A program made the translations under genes and the position numbers. The notes below the pieces were generated by a model, which was given only the letters and a program-made list of their open reading frames with translations, was not told the DNA's origin and ran no database searches. 64,000 nt of DNA from Rhizophagus irregularis (lineage: Eukaryota > Glomeromycota > Glomeromycetes > Glomerales > Glomeraceae): NCBI RefSeq assembly GCF_026210795.1, contig NC_089440.1, positions 5,022,001-5,086,000 of the forward strand. The letters are read 5' to 3'. The first letter of the stretch is position 1. Every line of letters starts with the position of its first letter. Positions 23,309 through 34,400 of the stretch are shown here, piece by piece.

Positions 23309-23454
23309 GGGCAAGCAGACCATAAAGTAGACAGCAAGCAGGTGTCCACCGTAGTTGTGAGGGTTTTCCTTTTTCTACAGCGGGCAATCAGACCGTAAGG
23401 TGGACAGCTAGCAGGTGCCCACCATAGCTGTAGAAGCCTCCCTCTGCCATAAAG
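23309..23454. repeat. Imperfect tandem duplication, 73-bp period
   Basis: Two copies beginning GGGCAAGCAGACCATAAAG (23309) and GGGCAATCAGACCGTAAGG (23382), both followed by a TGTCCACC or TGCCCACC segment. They are more G/C-rich than the surroundings. They sit between the WD40 fragment and the Crinkler-like remnant. Confidence 0.75.
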
Positions 23455-23479
23455 CCATGCAAAAAACGATGATAGAAAA

Positions 23480-24674
23480 AACTTCACCTTAAATCTTCCG
23501 TTAAGTATACTAGCACCCTCCTTCATTTTGTCCGGACCATTTGTTATCAAAATACTGAGAGCCATTCTTCTTTGTTGTCCTTTATAATAATGTCCTAAGA
23601 ATCATTTCAATAGAACTTGGAGAAACATTTTCCAATGAATCAAAATGTTTACTAAAATTATCGTAAAATTCAATCCAGGACAACTCTTTCCATCGAAGAA
23701 ATAGCTCCATAAAATACGCATTGCTAATCCTTCTCGAATATTGCTGTATGTTTTATCATCATATAACGAAAATCCATTATACGTTATACAAACGCCGGTT
23801 GAATTACGAATAAGATTTATAACTTCTTCGACCCCTTCATGATCCTGAGGATGTTTTCTTTTAAATAATTACTATAATTACTAACAAGTTCGATATCTTC
23901 ACCTTTCAAACTAGCTAACTCGTCAAAAAAGAATAATTTTCCTCCTGGTGCAGATTGAAGTGCGAAAAGTGGATGTAATATTTTATCGCCAAGACTTTTT
24001 GCATTTTTGGTTGCGAAATCAGTTTGATCCATCTTTATTCTCTATTCTCTTCATCCTCCGTTAAAAACTTTACTATTGATTGAGAACTAAGATATTTCAG
24101 AATGCATGAAAAATGTTAGTATAACATATTACTTCCATCAGACAGAATACGAAATTATATAGTTTATTTTTGACATATAGTACCTAGTTTCTCTTTTTCG
24201 TTATCTTTGCCACGTCAGAACCTTCCGCTTTCTTTTTCACAAATCGAATAGAAAATTGATAATTCGTTACTGCAAATTTCTTGCTCGAGAGGTAAGCCAT
24301 TGGGAGACACTTACCGGCAGCGGCGGGCACTTGTACGATGTGAATGTTTCTCATCTACAAGTGATTAATCCAAAAAATAATTCTTAAACAAGATAAATAT
24401 CAACTTCTCGCCTTCAAGTTTTTTTTCAATATTATCTAACATTTTTAAGCTTTTCTTCATCTATTCGTAAGCGATGTTACCTTCCAAAGTTCTATATCGA
24501 CACAATCAATGTTTCCTTGTAAACTGTTTCATAACGCGTTTTTTTTCTCATTCCAAATAAGAAACGAGAGTCTCTAATTTTGAGTTTATCAACATCGACT
24601 ATAGAGTCATCACAAGCGTTAACCGGAAAAGCATCACTAAAAGAAGTCTTTCCCAGGAGTAATGATACCTTCAT
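23480..24674 (-). pseudogene. Crinkler-type (CRN) effector/NTPase gene, frameshifted
   Basis: Crinkler-RHS-type proteins are host-targeted or intraspecific effectors with a ubiquitin-like head and often a P-loop NTPase. From an ATG at 24674 the minus strand shows the head (LLLGKTSFSDAFPVN; DVDKLKIRD), then a frame change. It continues in another frame with an in-frame TGA up to CVDIELWK at a GTAACA donor. After a possible acceptor near 24355 follow NIHIVQVPAAAGKCLP and a Lys-rich stop. From 24032 the NTPase-like part shows FALQSAPGGKLFFFDELA, where the usual GKS of a Walker A is not intact. It then changes frame again into STGVCITYNGFSL and GLAMRILWSYF. At least three frame breaks and one stop make it a pseudogene. 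Described only; not reconstructed. Confidence 0.72.
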
Positions 24675-25350
24675 TTTGGAGATAATATAATTTTTTTTTT
24701 TAGAGAAAAATGTTTATGCCCTCTGGGATGGGCGAGCTCAACTAACTGCCCATTCTTTTTTGCTTCAGCCACGGCCTTCTGGGCTGAACTTGAACTGGGT
24801 TCGAACTGGGTTCAAACAACTTTTTAGAGAAAAAATATTTTTTTTTTTGGTTTGAGAAAACTTTTTAAGAGAAAGAGAAAGTTTGTGGGTATATATATAC
24901 TTGTATTTCTAAAATCTCGAATTGTATGATCCGATTTACCGTGACCGGTGACATTTTAAGAGAGGTGAAAAAAATTATTTATTGTGGTGAATTTTTTAGG
25001 TCACGTGGGGGTAGAAAATTTGTGGCTGAATCCACCGATGATTAATATAATCATATTATTTTACTGATCATAATAATAATTATTTTCTAAAACGATTGAT
25101 GGGAATACGACAGATTTTGATCCAATTTGATGCAATATTGCCATTATTATTGCTAAACAAAGAACACGTAATTACATTTCATTTATGATGCAAAAATCGT
25201 AATTTTTTGATGGTACAACAGTTTTATTATAAATACTATCTGTTGTCTTACTTTTCTTCACGTAATATTCTTTTTAAAATCTTTTTTTTTTAAAAAAACA
25301 CGTAATATTCTTTTTTTTTAAAAAAAAACATATCCCTAAATTCTACAATC
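24675..25350. other. Divergent upstream region (CRN remnant / REase-like gene)
   Basis: Contains a short direct repeat GAACTGGGTTC (24790 and 24802). CACGTAATATTC is repeated three times (about 25258, 25299 and partial), each copy followed by a T-run/A-run switch just before the ATG at 25351. No ORF is supported. Confidence 0.45.
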
Positions 25351-26681
25351 ATGACAAAAATATCTGATTATTTTTTAAATACGCCAGCAAATGATTATAA
25401 ATTTCTTGGCTACTATAATTACCGCAGGCAGCAACCTGATTTCACGTTTTCATTCGAAAAAGAAGCTTGCAATCTCTCTGTCGAACTAGAGAAACTAATA
25501 AAAGGAAATTACTCACGAGAAATTAAAACGGCTGCAAACCGATTGCTGAATAATCATAAGGTAAGTAGTTATTTGATAAGAATGCCCATGATTTCCTGCC
25601 CGGGTTATAATGTATGTCATTATGTTATGTCTATAAGGATCACCGTAGACGACATTGTGATGTCCAGGTGTTTTGGGATCAAATAGAATCATCTGGATCA
25701 TCCATTAACACTTCAGATGCTCAGGAATCGGAAAAGGTTTGTTAAGTCAATATTTACTGCCAATTAAAACTTGTATTAACTCTTGCTTAATTTGATTAGA
25801 TACAGACCAGTAAAGTATATACAAAAAAGACAAATGATAATTTGGTATGGAATTTTTATAATTATATATTTTTTTTTGCATTCAATTTACATGACTTTGT
25901 CCTTTTGAAGATAAAGAGCAAAAGAAAACGGCCAACTGAGAGTTTTACTCCCCATTTACATCCAGTAAATAATGAGAGGATTACAAAACCTTTCCGTTCA
26001 GGAAACTTCAAACCTGAAGTTAACCTATCTACCAAGGGGAAACTAAAATTAGATTTGGATTATCCAGGAGGCTCTTTCTCATCCTTTTCATCTTTTTCAT
26101 CAGAAGATGATTGTGTTTTAGATAATGAAATGGTAAAATTTGTTCGTGATGGATTGGAGACTCTAGGAATGAGGGCTACAATGACTAGAACTTCATATAA
26201 TAATCCTATAACAAAGGAAAAAGAATTTTTTGATAATTATGGAGTTGATATATTTGCCTGGTACAAGGAGATGGAAGTATTGATACAATGTAGGAGTTCT
26301 GTTACAACTAAGACTATTCAAGAAATGGAAAGTCTCTTATTAAATCAAAATGGTAAAATAGGTTGTATAGTATCTGATTGTGAATATAACAAAGATATCA
26401 TCAACCTGGTAAACGCTTGTAAACGAAAGATTATTTTGACCACCAAATCAAAAGCTTACTTTGACATAGAAGAACATTACAACATAGTTAAAATGTCTCG
26501 ACGGCAAGCCCCTCTTGTACATCGAAACATTGTTATGGAGGATGTAAAAATTGAAGTGGTGAAAGGGAGTGATGATGAAATTAAAGTGATGGATCAGGGA
26601 GTGATTACAGTTAAAGGAAAAGGGAATACAAAAATTTGTATTAGTTGTAAAAGAGTAGTGCAATCTTCTCAATCACAATAG
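25351..26681 (+). CDS. Protein with restriction-endonuclease-like (Mrr-type) domain
   Basis: Exons 25351-25560, 25638-25736, 25800-25844 and 25911-26681 give 374 residues. The 66-nt third intron keeps frame and has no stop, so retention is possible. The N-terminal part (about 70 residues, KISDYFLNTP..) is not recognised. A Ser/Lys linker leads to a PD-(D/E)xK-like core: helix VRDGLETLGMRATMTRTSYN, the Asp strand YGVDIFAWYKE, then EVLIQCRSS and a Rossmann-like half with KIGCIVSD and KRKIILTTKSKAY. In Mrr-type nucleases the last motif is Q-x-K; here it is Q-C-R, so catalysis is doubtful. The C-terminal tail has a single CISC pair. Such domains are common in AM fungal genomes, some linked to Crinkler proteins; the neighbour is a CRN remnant in divergent orientation. 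Confidence 0.68.
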
Positions 26682-27270
26682 AACATCCACGGTACATTCA
26701 AAAACAGTATATATATCAGTTTGAGTAGACTATATTTATTTAAATTCTCAAAATCATTTTCTTATACTACACCATATACGACAATCTACTTTTTTTATAA
26801 TATCAATAATAAATAATATAATATAATATAATTTTTAATTTTTAATAATAATAGACTGAAATAAAATTTTGCGACTGTTAAATAAAATATAAAAGTGTTG
26901 TTAATTATTACGCCTTTATATAAAGGACGATATGTATTAAAGTTGTGTTACACACATTAAAATTCAACAAATATCATTTAAATAATTATTCGGAAAAATA
27001 TTTTATTAGGAATGAATTTATTAATTTCACTAAAACATAATTATTAAATTAATTACCAGGTTAAAAGTTATAGCATTGTTGAATATCAATAACCAATCAG
27101 AAACCATGAGGAATTTTATTGGATAAAATTTTTATACGAATAAAATTTCGAGAATTTAAAAACATAGTTTATTTATTTATTTGAACTTAAAAACAACATT
27201 TATTAATAAAAATTTTAATCATAATATAATAAATAATATGTAGTATTTACCGTATATAATATCATATAAT
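26682..27270. other. Intergenic, very AT-rich
   Basis: Contains (TAATA)-like runs near 26810-26830 and no supported gene. Confidence 0.5.
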
Positions 27271-27789
27271 TTATATATTTTCATTAAGTTTGAATAATTG
27301 ATTAGAAGAATGATACGAATCATATTGAGATCCCAAAGGCAACGTTAAATAATTAAAATTATCATTATCATCATTAAATTTCGTACCATTAAAAAAATTT
27401 AATTCAAAAAGATTATTTGTTTCTTGTGGGGAATCAATTTGTATAATCCTATTAATCGTATCATTATTATTCACTAATTTTACGCGATCATTAATATCAT
27501 TTGCATTATTTGCCAAAGCTATAAATTGATTTCTTTGAGAAACTGATAATTTTAAGTTCCAAATAAATTTTGTTGCCGGATGAATTATAGATTTATCAAT
27601 TCGTAATCGTTGAACTTCATGTTCTACATTCCATTTCAATAAAGAATATCCTGATAATTTTGGAACTGCTGTAGAGAAATTCCTTGCGTGAGACGCGACC
27701 ATAAGTGGATTATTATTGTAAGGGAGCTCATAGATTTGTTCACAATTTATACGATTTAAAAAGTCATTAAATCGTTGAGCGCACGTCAT
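27271..27789 (-). CDS. Small HMG-box-like protein, cluster member A
   Basis: Single-exon ORF of 172 residues. The N-terminal segment ELPYNNNPLMVASHARN matches member D (38297). Then comes a helix-rich core with EVQRLRIDKSIIHPATKFIW, and SVSQRNQFIALANNANDIND, which resembles the second and third helices of an HMG box (W..x..Q+xxFxxLAxxxN). The tail FFNGTKFNDDNDNFNYLTLP is shared by all members. AM fungal genomes carry many MATA-HMG genes; this may be a divergent branch, but the match is by eye and the basic N-terminal DNA-contact strand of typical HMG boxes is not obvious. Function unknown. Confidence 0.6.
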   Translation of the reverse strand: MTCAQRFNDFLNRINCEQIYELPYNNNPLMVASHARNFSTAVPKLSGYSLLKWNVEHEVQRLRIDKSIIHPATKFIWNLKLSVSQRNQFIALANNANDINDRVKLVNNNDTINRIIQIDSPQETNNLFELNFFNGTKFNDDNDNFNYLTLPLGSQYDSYHSSNQLFKLNENI

Positions 27790-28562
27790 TATTATTTTTT
27801 TTTTTTGAAAAAGAAAAAAAAAAAGAAAGGAAAAGAAAAATGAAGGAAAAAAAAAATAAAATCGATTTAATCAGTTTAAATCAATTATATCAAATCGATT
27901 ATATCAATTATATCAATTAAAATCAAGTATCTTTCCCATTTCTCCCGAAAGTTCCGAAAGATGTTAAATGAGTGACATCTATGTACTACGACAAATTTGA
28001 CATTTAATTGGTTCACATTGTTACACATGAATTTAGAAAATGATATTTCTTTGAATGAAAAGAAATGTTGAAAGGAACTTATCTTAAAATATCTCTAAAA
28101 AAAAATGTAAAACCTTATATATAAAATAAAAATGTGTAACAATTATCCATAATTATTCATATAATACTTAAAAATATACTTATTTGTGCATAATTATTAA
28201 CTTATTAAAAGAAAAAATATTTATATCTCTTATTTGGAAGAAAACTAAACTTAATGGAAGGTACTTAAATCGTAAATAAATAATATCATATATTAAAAAA
28301 TTAAAGCCGCCGACATCGACTTTTAAAAGCAAATTTAAAAAGAGTGTCATGAAAAAGGTTGGAAAAGAGAAATGGGGAAACAATTAGAAATAAACTGAAG
28401 GTAAGGACAAAACCAAAGGTTGAATAAGCAAGATTCTTTCGATAGTAAGTGAAGAAAGAATAATTTTAAGGTGTTTATAAATCTATGATATAAAAGTCCT
28501 TCGGAAAATTAAATTATATATATCTAATAATTGTTCTATAATATCTAATCTATTTAGTGTAA
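27790..28562. other. Spacer between cluster members A and B
   Basis: Begins with an A/T homopolymer leader of member A. It also carries repeated ATATCAATTATATC-like words near 27880-27925. No other gene is supported. Confidence 0.45.
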
Positions 28563-28979
28563 TTAAGGAAAGGGTGTCAAAACATAAGTTTCAAAATCAT
28601 TCTGTTCATGGAATTGGTTCGTCCCACCAAAAATTGCAATTCCGAAAGTATTTTCAATTTCTTGAGGATTGCCAATTCTGTACATTTTATCACGAGAATC
28701 TTCACTTACATTTACTATATCTAGATTATATTCATTGATTTTTCTAGATAAAGCTTCAAACCCTTTTCGTTGATCATCTGATAAACGGTGATTCCAAAAG
28801 TTGTCCACCGTCGACATATTAATATTTTCTTCATGAGCTTCCTCCATGTTTCTTTTAAGTAGCTTTTTCGCTGAAACAGGCTTGTATTTTATATTATTTT
28901 TTCTTTCTTTATCAGCAATTTGTTTATATTGATCAAGATGAGGTGGATTGCAGATTCTATTTAATCTATTATATTTCAT
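28563..28979 (-). CDS. Small HMG-box-like protein, cluster member B
   Basis: 138 residues from the ATG at 28979; an upstream TTG at 29030 is in frame but not a credible start. The N terminus NRICNPPHLDQYKQIADKER aligns with member C (ICQPPHNQSRQLADEIR). The core DNFWNHRLSDDQRKGFEALS aligns with the W..Q+xxFxxL block of the other members. The tail has IFGGTNQFHEQNDFETYVL, the shared C-terminal motif. No intron is needed. Role unknown; possible DNA-binding or mating-type-like HMG relative. Confidence 0.6.
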   Translation of the reverse strand: MKYNRLNRICNPPHLDQYKQIADKERKNNIKYKPVSAKKLLKRNMEEAHEENINMSTVDNFWNHRLSDDQRKGFEALSRKINEYNLDIVNVSEDSRDKMYRIGNPQEIENTFGIAIFGGTNQFHEQNDFETYVLTPFP

Positions 28980-30412
28980 GGTATGATTTGATTTTTTTTT
29001 TTGGTTGGAAGTTTCAAGATTTTTCGCCAAAGATATAATAACAGTGATTTTTTTTTTGTAGAAGAATTTTCAGTTTTTTTTTCAGTTTTTTTAAAAGGTG
29101 AAGGAGCGAATTTATAAGAAAATTTTCATGTAATCTAATTTTTTAACTGGTTAGATCATAATTAATTTAATTAATACCTTAGTATTACCAAATAAAGTAA
29201 ATTGAAGCTACTATTAATTTTTACATTATTATTAATTGCTTGATATTTTTTTTTCTTTTGTAGAATAAAAATGCGCGATGATTATTTTTGTGTAATTCAA
29301 ATTCAACGCCGAAATTAAAATTTGTCCAAATCATGATGACGAAAATTTTAAAGAAATTCTTGTGCTCCAAATTAGAAATTGTCAACTTTCTGAATGGGTA
29401 AAAATAAAAAACCGAATTTTTTTTTAAAAAGTGCAAAAGTTTTAATTACGAAATTTACCTTTTGATTTATTCGATTCAATAAATTGGATATACTTTTAAG
29501 AAATCTCGGGAAAAAAAAACTCGGGTTAAATTTATTTAATTATTTATAGAAATGTACTTGTCGAATTACTATTGTAAAATGGAATGTTTTAATTATAAAT
29601 TATAAGATTCCAACTTAATTATTAAAATTAATAAAAAAATAAGAAGGTTGACATTTCCCTTTTGGTTAAGATTACCAATTTAGGAAATCTCAGCATAAAT
29701 CAATAATTACCCTCCCCCCTATTTAATAACACAAATAGTTTCAGCAAAAATAACATTAATTATGGTTATAAACAATCAACTGGTTGTCTTAATTGTCATA
29801 TTGCATTATCGAAAAAGTATAATTAGCGATATTTAATATATGGAGTATTAAAAAAAAAAAAAACTTTTAATATATTATTAGTCGATCGTTAATCATATTT
29901 TATGTAAAGGAAAATTGCGGATTTGCGGTTTAACTACATATATTATTGCATGCATCCTTTGTAATCCTTTATAGATTATAACATTGTTAATCCGATGCCT
30001 TGATTTTTCCTGATTTAGAATATATAAGAATGAACGGATTCATTATTTTTCCAAAAAAAATTATTCCGAAGAATCATTTCTGCTGACAAATTATATTATA
30101 TTTCATGTTAGTCGTAAAAAAAAGAATAGTTATTAGTATTTCTGCGCTTTTTTCCACTTAAAAATATTTTTTTAATAGATCACGTGAAATAATACAACTT
30201 TCTCAGGTTATTATTTTCATATGATGATTAAAGTTTATTGTTCCATTTCTCGTAATGTAAATCTCATTGTGGTAAATATTATAAACATATTTATTGTTAT
30301 TAATTAAAATAAGATATACATAATGCATAATAAATGTCATAATGAATTTAAAAATCTTAATACGAAAATCGTAAATAATATTACTAATTACTATCAGGTT
30401 AATCTAACGGGT
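28980..30412. other. Spacer upstream of member B
   Basis: Holds a copy of the recurrent upstream module at about 29325-29430 (CCAAATCATGATGACG.., TTGTGCTCCAAATTAGAAA), some 345 bases upstream of member B. No ORF is supported. Confidence 0.45.
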
Positions 30413-30648
30413 AAAAAAAAAAATTAACGGGGTTTAAATATCGGATTTATGCGAGAGTATAGTACACGACACAAATAGGGATAGCAAAAAAAAATTAACG
30501 GGGTTTAAAAAATTATCGGATTTATGCAGTATAGTACACGAACAAATAAGGAAAGCAAAAAAAAAAAAATTAACGGGGTTTAAAAAACTATCGGATTTAT
30601 GCGAGAGTATAGTACACGAGACAAATAAGGAAAGCAAAAAAAAAAAAA
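30413..30648. repeat. Tandem repeat, three units of 71-78 bp
   Basis: TTAACGGGGTTTAAA starts units at 30424, 30495 and 30570. Each continues with TATCGGATTTATGC, AGTATAGTACACGA, ACAAATA(A/G)GGA and GCAAAAAAAA. Units differ by small indels (the middle one lacks GAGAGT). It lies about 110 bases 3' of member C. The minus strand stays open through the array by chance of the unit sequence. Confidence 0.9.
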
Positions 30649-30761
30649 TTTAAAATTAATCAATCGATTATCTTTAACAGTTGTGATTATGTAAGCTGTA
30701 AACTATTCTTATAGAATCAACAAATAAACCGGATTTGAGAATTCTATACTAATTATAATAA

Positions 30762-31172
30762 TTATGGAAAAGTTGCTAATATGAGAGATTCAAAATCAGT
30801 TCTTTGGGAGATTTCCGTCCCACTAAAAATCCCAATAGGGTCAATTTCTTGATGATTATTGATTCGGTTCATTCTATTGTGCGAATCACTATTAATATTC
30901 GCAACATTTTGATTGATGTCGTTAATACTTTTTGCCAAAGATTCAAATTCCTCTCTTTGAGCATCTGTTAAATGGTGGTTCCAAACGGCATTTACCATCG
31001 AATTAATATCTATGTTTTCATCATCGATTTCTCGTTTAATATTTCTCTTTATTATCATTCTTGGTGTTACAATCGTGAATTTTGTATTATTTAGTCTTAT
31101 TTCATCAGCTAGTTGTCTAGACTGATTATGAGGTGGTTGACAAATTTTATTGTAAATTTTATTGTAATTCAT
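30762..31172 (-). CDS. Small HMG-box-like protein, cluster member C
   Basis: 136 residues in one exon. The N-terminal block ICQPPHNQSRQLADEIRLNN is followed by KFTIVTPRMIIKRNIKRE. The core is NAVWNHHLTDAQREEFESLA with KSINDIN. The tail IGIFSGTEISQRTDFESLIL matches the shared motif. Closest to member B by eye. The recurrent upstream module lies about 310 bases 5' of its ATG (31484), as in member B. Confidence 0.6.
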   Translation of the reverse strand: MNYNKIYNKICQPPHNQSRQLADEIRLNNTKFTIVTPRMIIKRNIKREIDDENIDINSMVNAVWNHHLTDAQREEFESLAKSINDINQNVANINSDSHNRMNRINNHQEIDPIGIFSGTEISQRTDFESLILATFP

Positions 31173-31449
31173 TGCTATGATTTTTCAAGAGGAATTAATT
31201 AAAGAGAATTAGAGTATTTCTTAAAGAATATGTAAGTAATTCGCAAGTAAGGTAGAAAATTAATATTTAAACGAGAATATTTTTTCCTGTTGAAAAATTT
31301 ATAGGAGCAATTATTTATATTAAAATTTTTTTCACGCAGTTCGCGGTTTGTACCATAATTTTTAGTTAGTCCAAATTTTTTAATACCAATAAAGATATTA
31401 AATTTTTATTTATTTTTTTTTTTACATTATCTTATAATTGTTACAACAA

Positions 31450-34400
31450 AGTACCAATTAGATTGTAGTTTTCAGGCTCCTGATACTTCAATCATGAACC
31501 TGAACCCTTTGATGTTCCAATTTAGAAATCGCAAATTTCAAACGATAATTGTCCGAATTTAAAGTTCGGTTAATTTTAAACTTGGAAAATTTGTTAATGA
31601 CGAAATTTTACATATTTTTTACATGCGTTTTCGAACTAATCTCGGTATTAATTCGTACATACATGATTAATGACCACTGATTGTGACTAAAATTGTTTTT
31701 AAAATAATTTATATATATTCACTTTTGTCATCCCAAAACAGCCTGCGGAATAAATTATACATTTTTTATAAGATTATATAAGTATTGTTTATTTATATAA
31801 ATAATATATGCAGGGCTTACAATAAAAAAATTTTTTTTTTTTGCTGCATTTAATAAATAACATGGTCTTAAAATTATTTAAATTTTTTCGGTAGCAGAAA
31901 AATTAGGTAATTAAAAGTGTCTTTAATGAAGTAATGCATGAAAAAAAAAAAATGTGGAATAAATTTATTTCCATTCCATAATTGTTTTGTTTTTGTTAAT
32001 AAAATTTATTGTATAAATGCGTATAAATGTGTATAAATGCGTATAAATGCGTATAATGCGTAGAAATGTGTATAGCATATAGATTATAATTACCCTATTA
32101 TATATAACTTAAGTTATTTTAATTTGTACATAAATCTTCTTTCAAAAATTTACCTCATTAGTAAGAGAGCTTTTTCCCCTGATTTAGAAGAATGATAAAC
32201 CATGCGTACACAAGACAATAATTTATTTATTTATTTATTTATTTTATTATGTTTGATAATTCTCTTTTTTTTTTACAAAAAATAAAAAAAATAAAAAAGT
32301 TAGTTTGTGTAAACTTACATAAGCAATAACTTATAGCCATTCATTCATGTTAAATGCAAGTGCAAGTTTATGCACATCATTAAAATTCGATTTTTGACAA
32401 AAAAAAAAAATGCAATTTATCACGCCATTTTTTCCACATGATTGAATTTTTATTGTAAAATTTCATTCGAATAATGAACTATGATATTTTCACCCAGAAC
32501 CAAGTGTAACCATTAAAATAAATCCCCCAAAATAAATTAAAAATCAAGTAAAACAATAAATAAAAAAAAATAAAATAATCTATAAAAAAAATATGAATTT
32601 TATCAATAAAATCACCACAAAAACAATTGGTTTATAACTTTTATTTATTCTTATGTCATCATTGATTACTTTATACATTATAATCGAAAGAATATGACCT
32701 TTTTCGAACTGTTTACCAAAAAAATAATAACAAAACGCCGAAGATTTTAATATCACCAATCAAATGAATTGACAGAATCCTGGTACTTTAAAAGTTTTAA
32801 ACGGTAATTGTCATTTTTAGTAAAAGTTATTCCAAGTCCGGAGGATAATAATACATTAAATTGATTTGTATTCTAAAGATCTTGAAAATGATTCATGCAC
32901 AATTATTTAAATAATTTTATCCAAAATAGTCTTCGCGGAATAAATTTTGTCTAATTTTTTCTTATAAAAAAAAAAAATAATAATTGCTTACATGACCTTA
33001 AATTAAAAGTATAATATTAACATTGTTTTATTTTTATTTTTATCAGTGCCGTGCCTATACGGAGTAAGTAAGGCTATATCGGCAAAATTTTTTCATTGAG
33101 GGGAAAGAATATTGAAATATTTTTGAAACTTGGGATTGAACTAGTCCTTGCATGTTACAGTACTTAACCGAATATTAGATATTATAAATTTTATCCGAAA
33201 ATGAAAGTCATTTAGTCATGTAGTATTTGCATCATGCATGGGATTGCATGCATGTATGACACAAAGAACAAAGAAATCTTACTTCATAATACGTAAGTAT
33301 TAACGTTAGATTTGCCGTTATTCAATTTCTTTTTTTCTTATTTTTTTAATAACAGGTAACCATTTAAGCAATTAATCTTAAGTGAAGCAATTTTATTCAT
33401 AAATTTGATCATAAGTCACTTTTTATTTTTCCATGTGATAGAATCTTCAATAAGGATATATATATATATATATATATTAGAAATGCTGTATTTAATAATT
33501 ATTCTTTACCAATCATAAAAAAAAGTTAAAGGAACCCTTATATTTCAAATTAAGAAATTACATTGCAATTGTATTTTTACAATCTCGGTACCATGAACAT
33601 TTTTGTCACATTTGAGTTATCGGAAAATTTAAATTTCTATTTTTGTAAGTATTTAAATAAATTACTTTGTTTTCCCAAAATTGTCTTCTCGGAATAAATT
33701 ATACATTTTTTATTTAACCTTTCTTTTTTTTGTAAAAAAAAATTTGATTACATAACATATAATATTTAGTAGGTATTGTTTATTTTTTTATTTATAGATT
33801 ATATCGGCAAAATATTTACCTACAATTAATTAATATAATCCTAATTTTTTAATACTTTCGGAAGATAGAAGAAAAAAGAACGCTCTAGATTATTATTATT
33901 ATAAAACATGCATGAATAAATGGTAACAAAAGTTGTGAATTAAATTGATCTTTTGTTTTTTCTATCCCCGAAACTTAAAAAATAATTTTTAAAATATAAT
34001 ATAATCATTTAAGTTTGTACAAAATTAAAATATTTTTAAAATATTTATAAAATCTAATACCTAACATACCTAACGTGGCACAGAAAGAATTTTATTATAT
34101 ACAATATTAGTATGGTTTGCATTGCCTTGAAAGAAGCCATTCATGTATTTGATGTTACACAAAATAACACTGGCAGATGAGAAAATTACGCATATTATTA
34201 AATTTTGCCGTTTGCTCATGTTATTGAGCAACTTTTTTTTAAAAAAAATATTAAAATATGAAATAATAATAATAATAATAATAATAAATTGTAATTATTC
34301 GCGTAATTATTTTTGCGATTTCCGATCGAATTTTGGCGACGCAGCAATCTTCTTTAATTGAAAATGCATAACGATTATAGTTTTGCTTCTTTGTTTTTTT

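Noticed and set aside
28980-29030. Longer N terminus of cluster member B from a TTG at 29030
   Set aside because: Starts at a non-ATG codon and the added residues do not align with member C; ATG at 28979 gives the conserved start.
30434-30637. 67-residue minus-strand ORF with repeated SHKSD..NPVNFF pattern
   Set aside because: Lies wholly in the three-unit tandem repeat; the periodic protein is a by-product of the DNA repeat.
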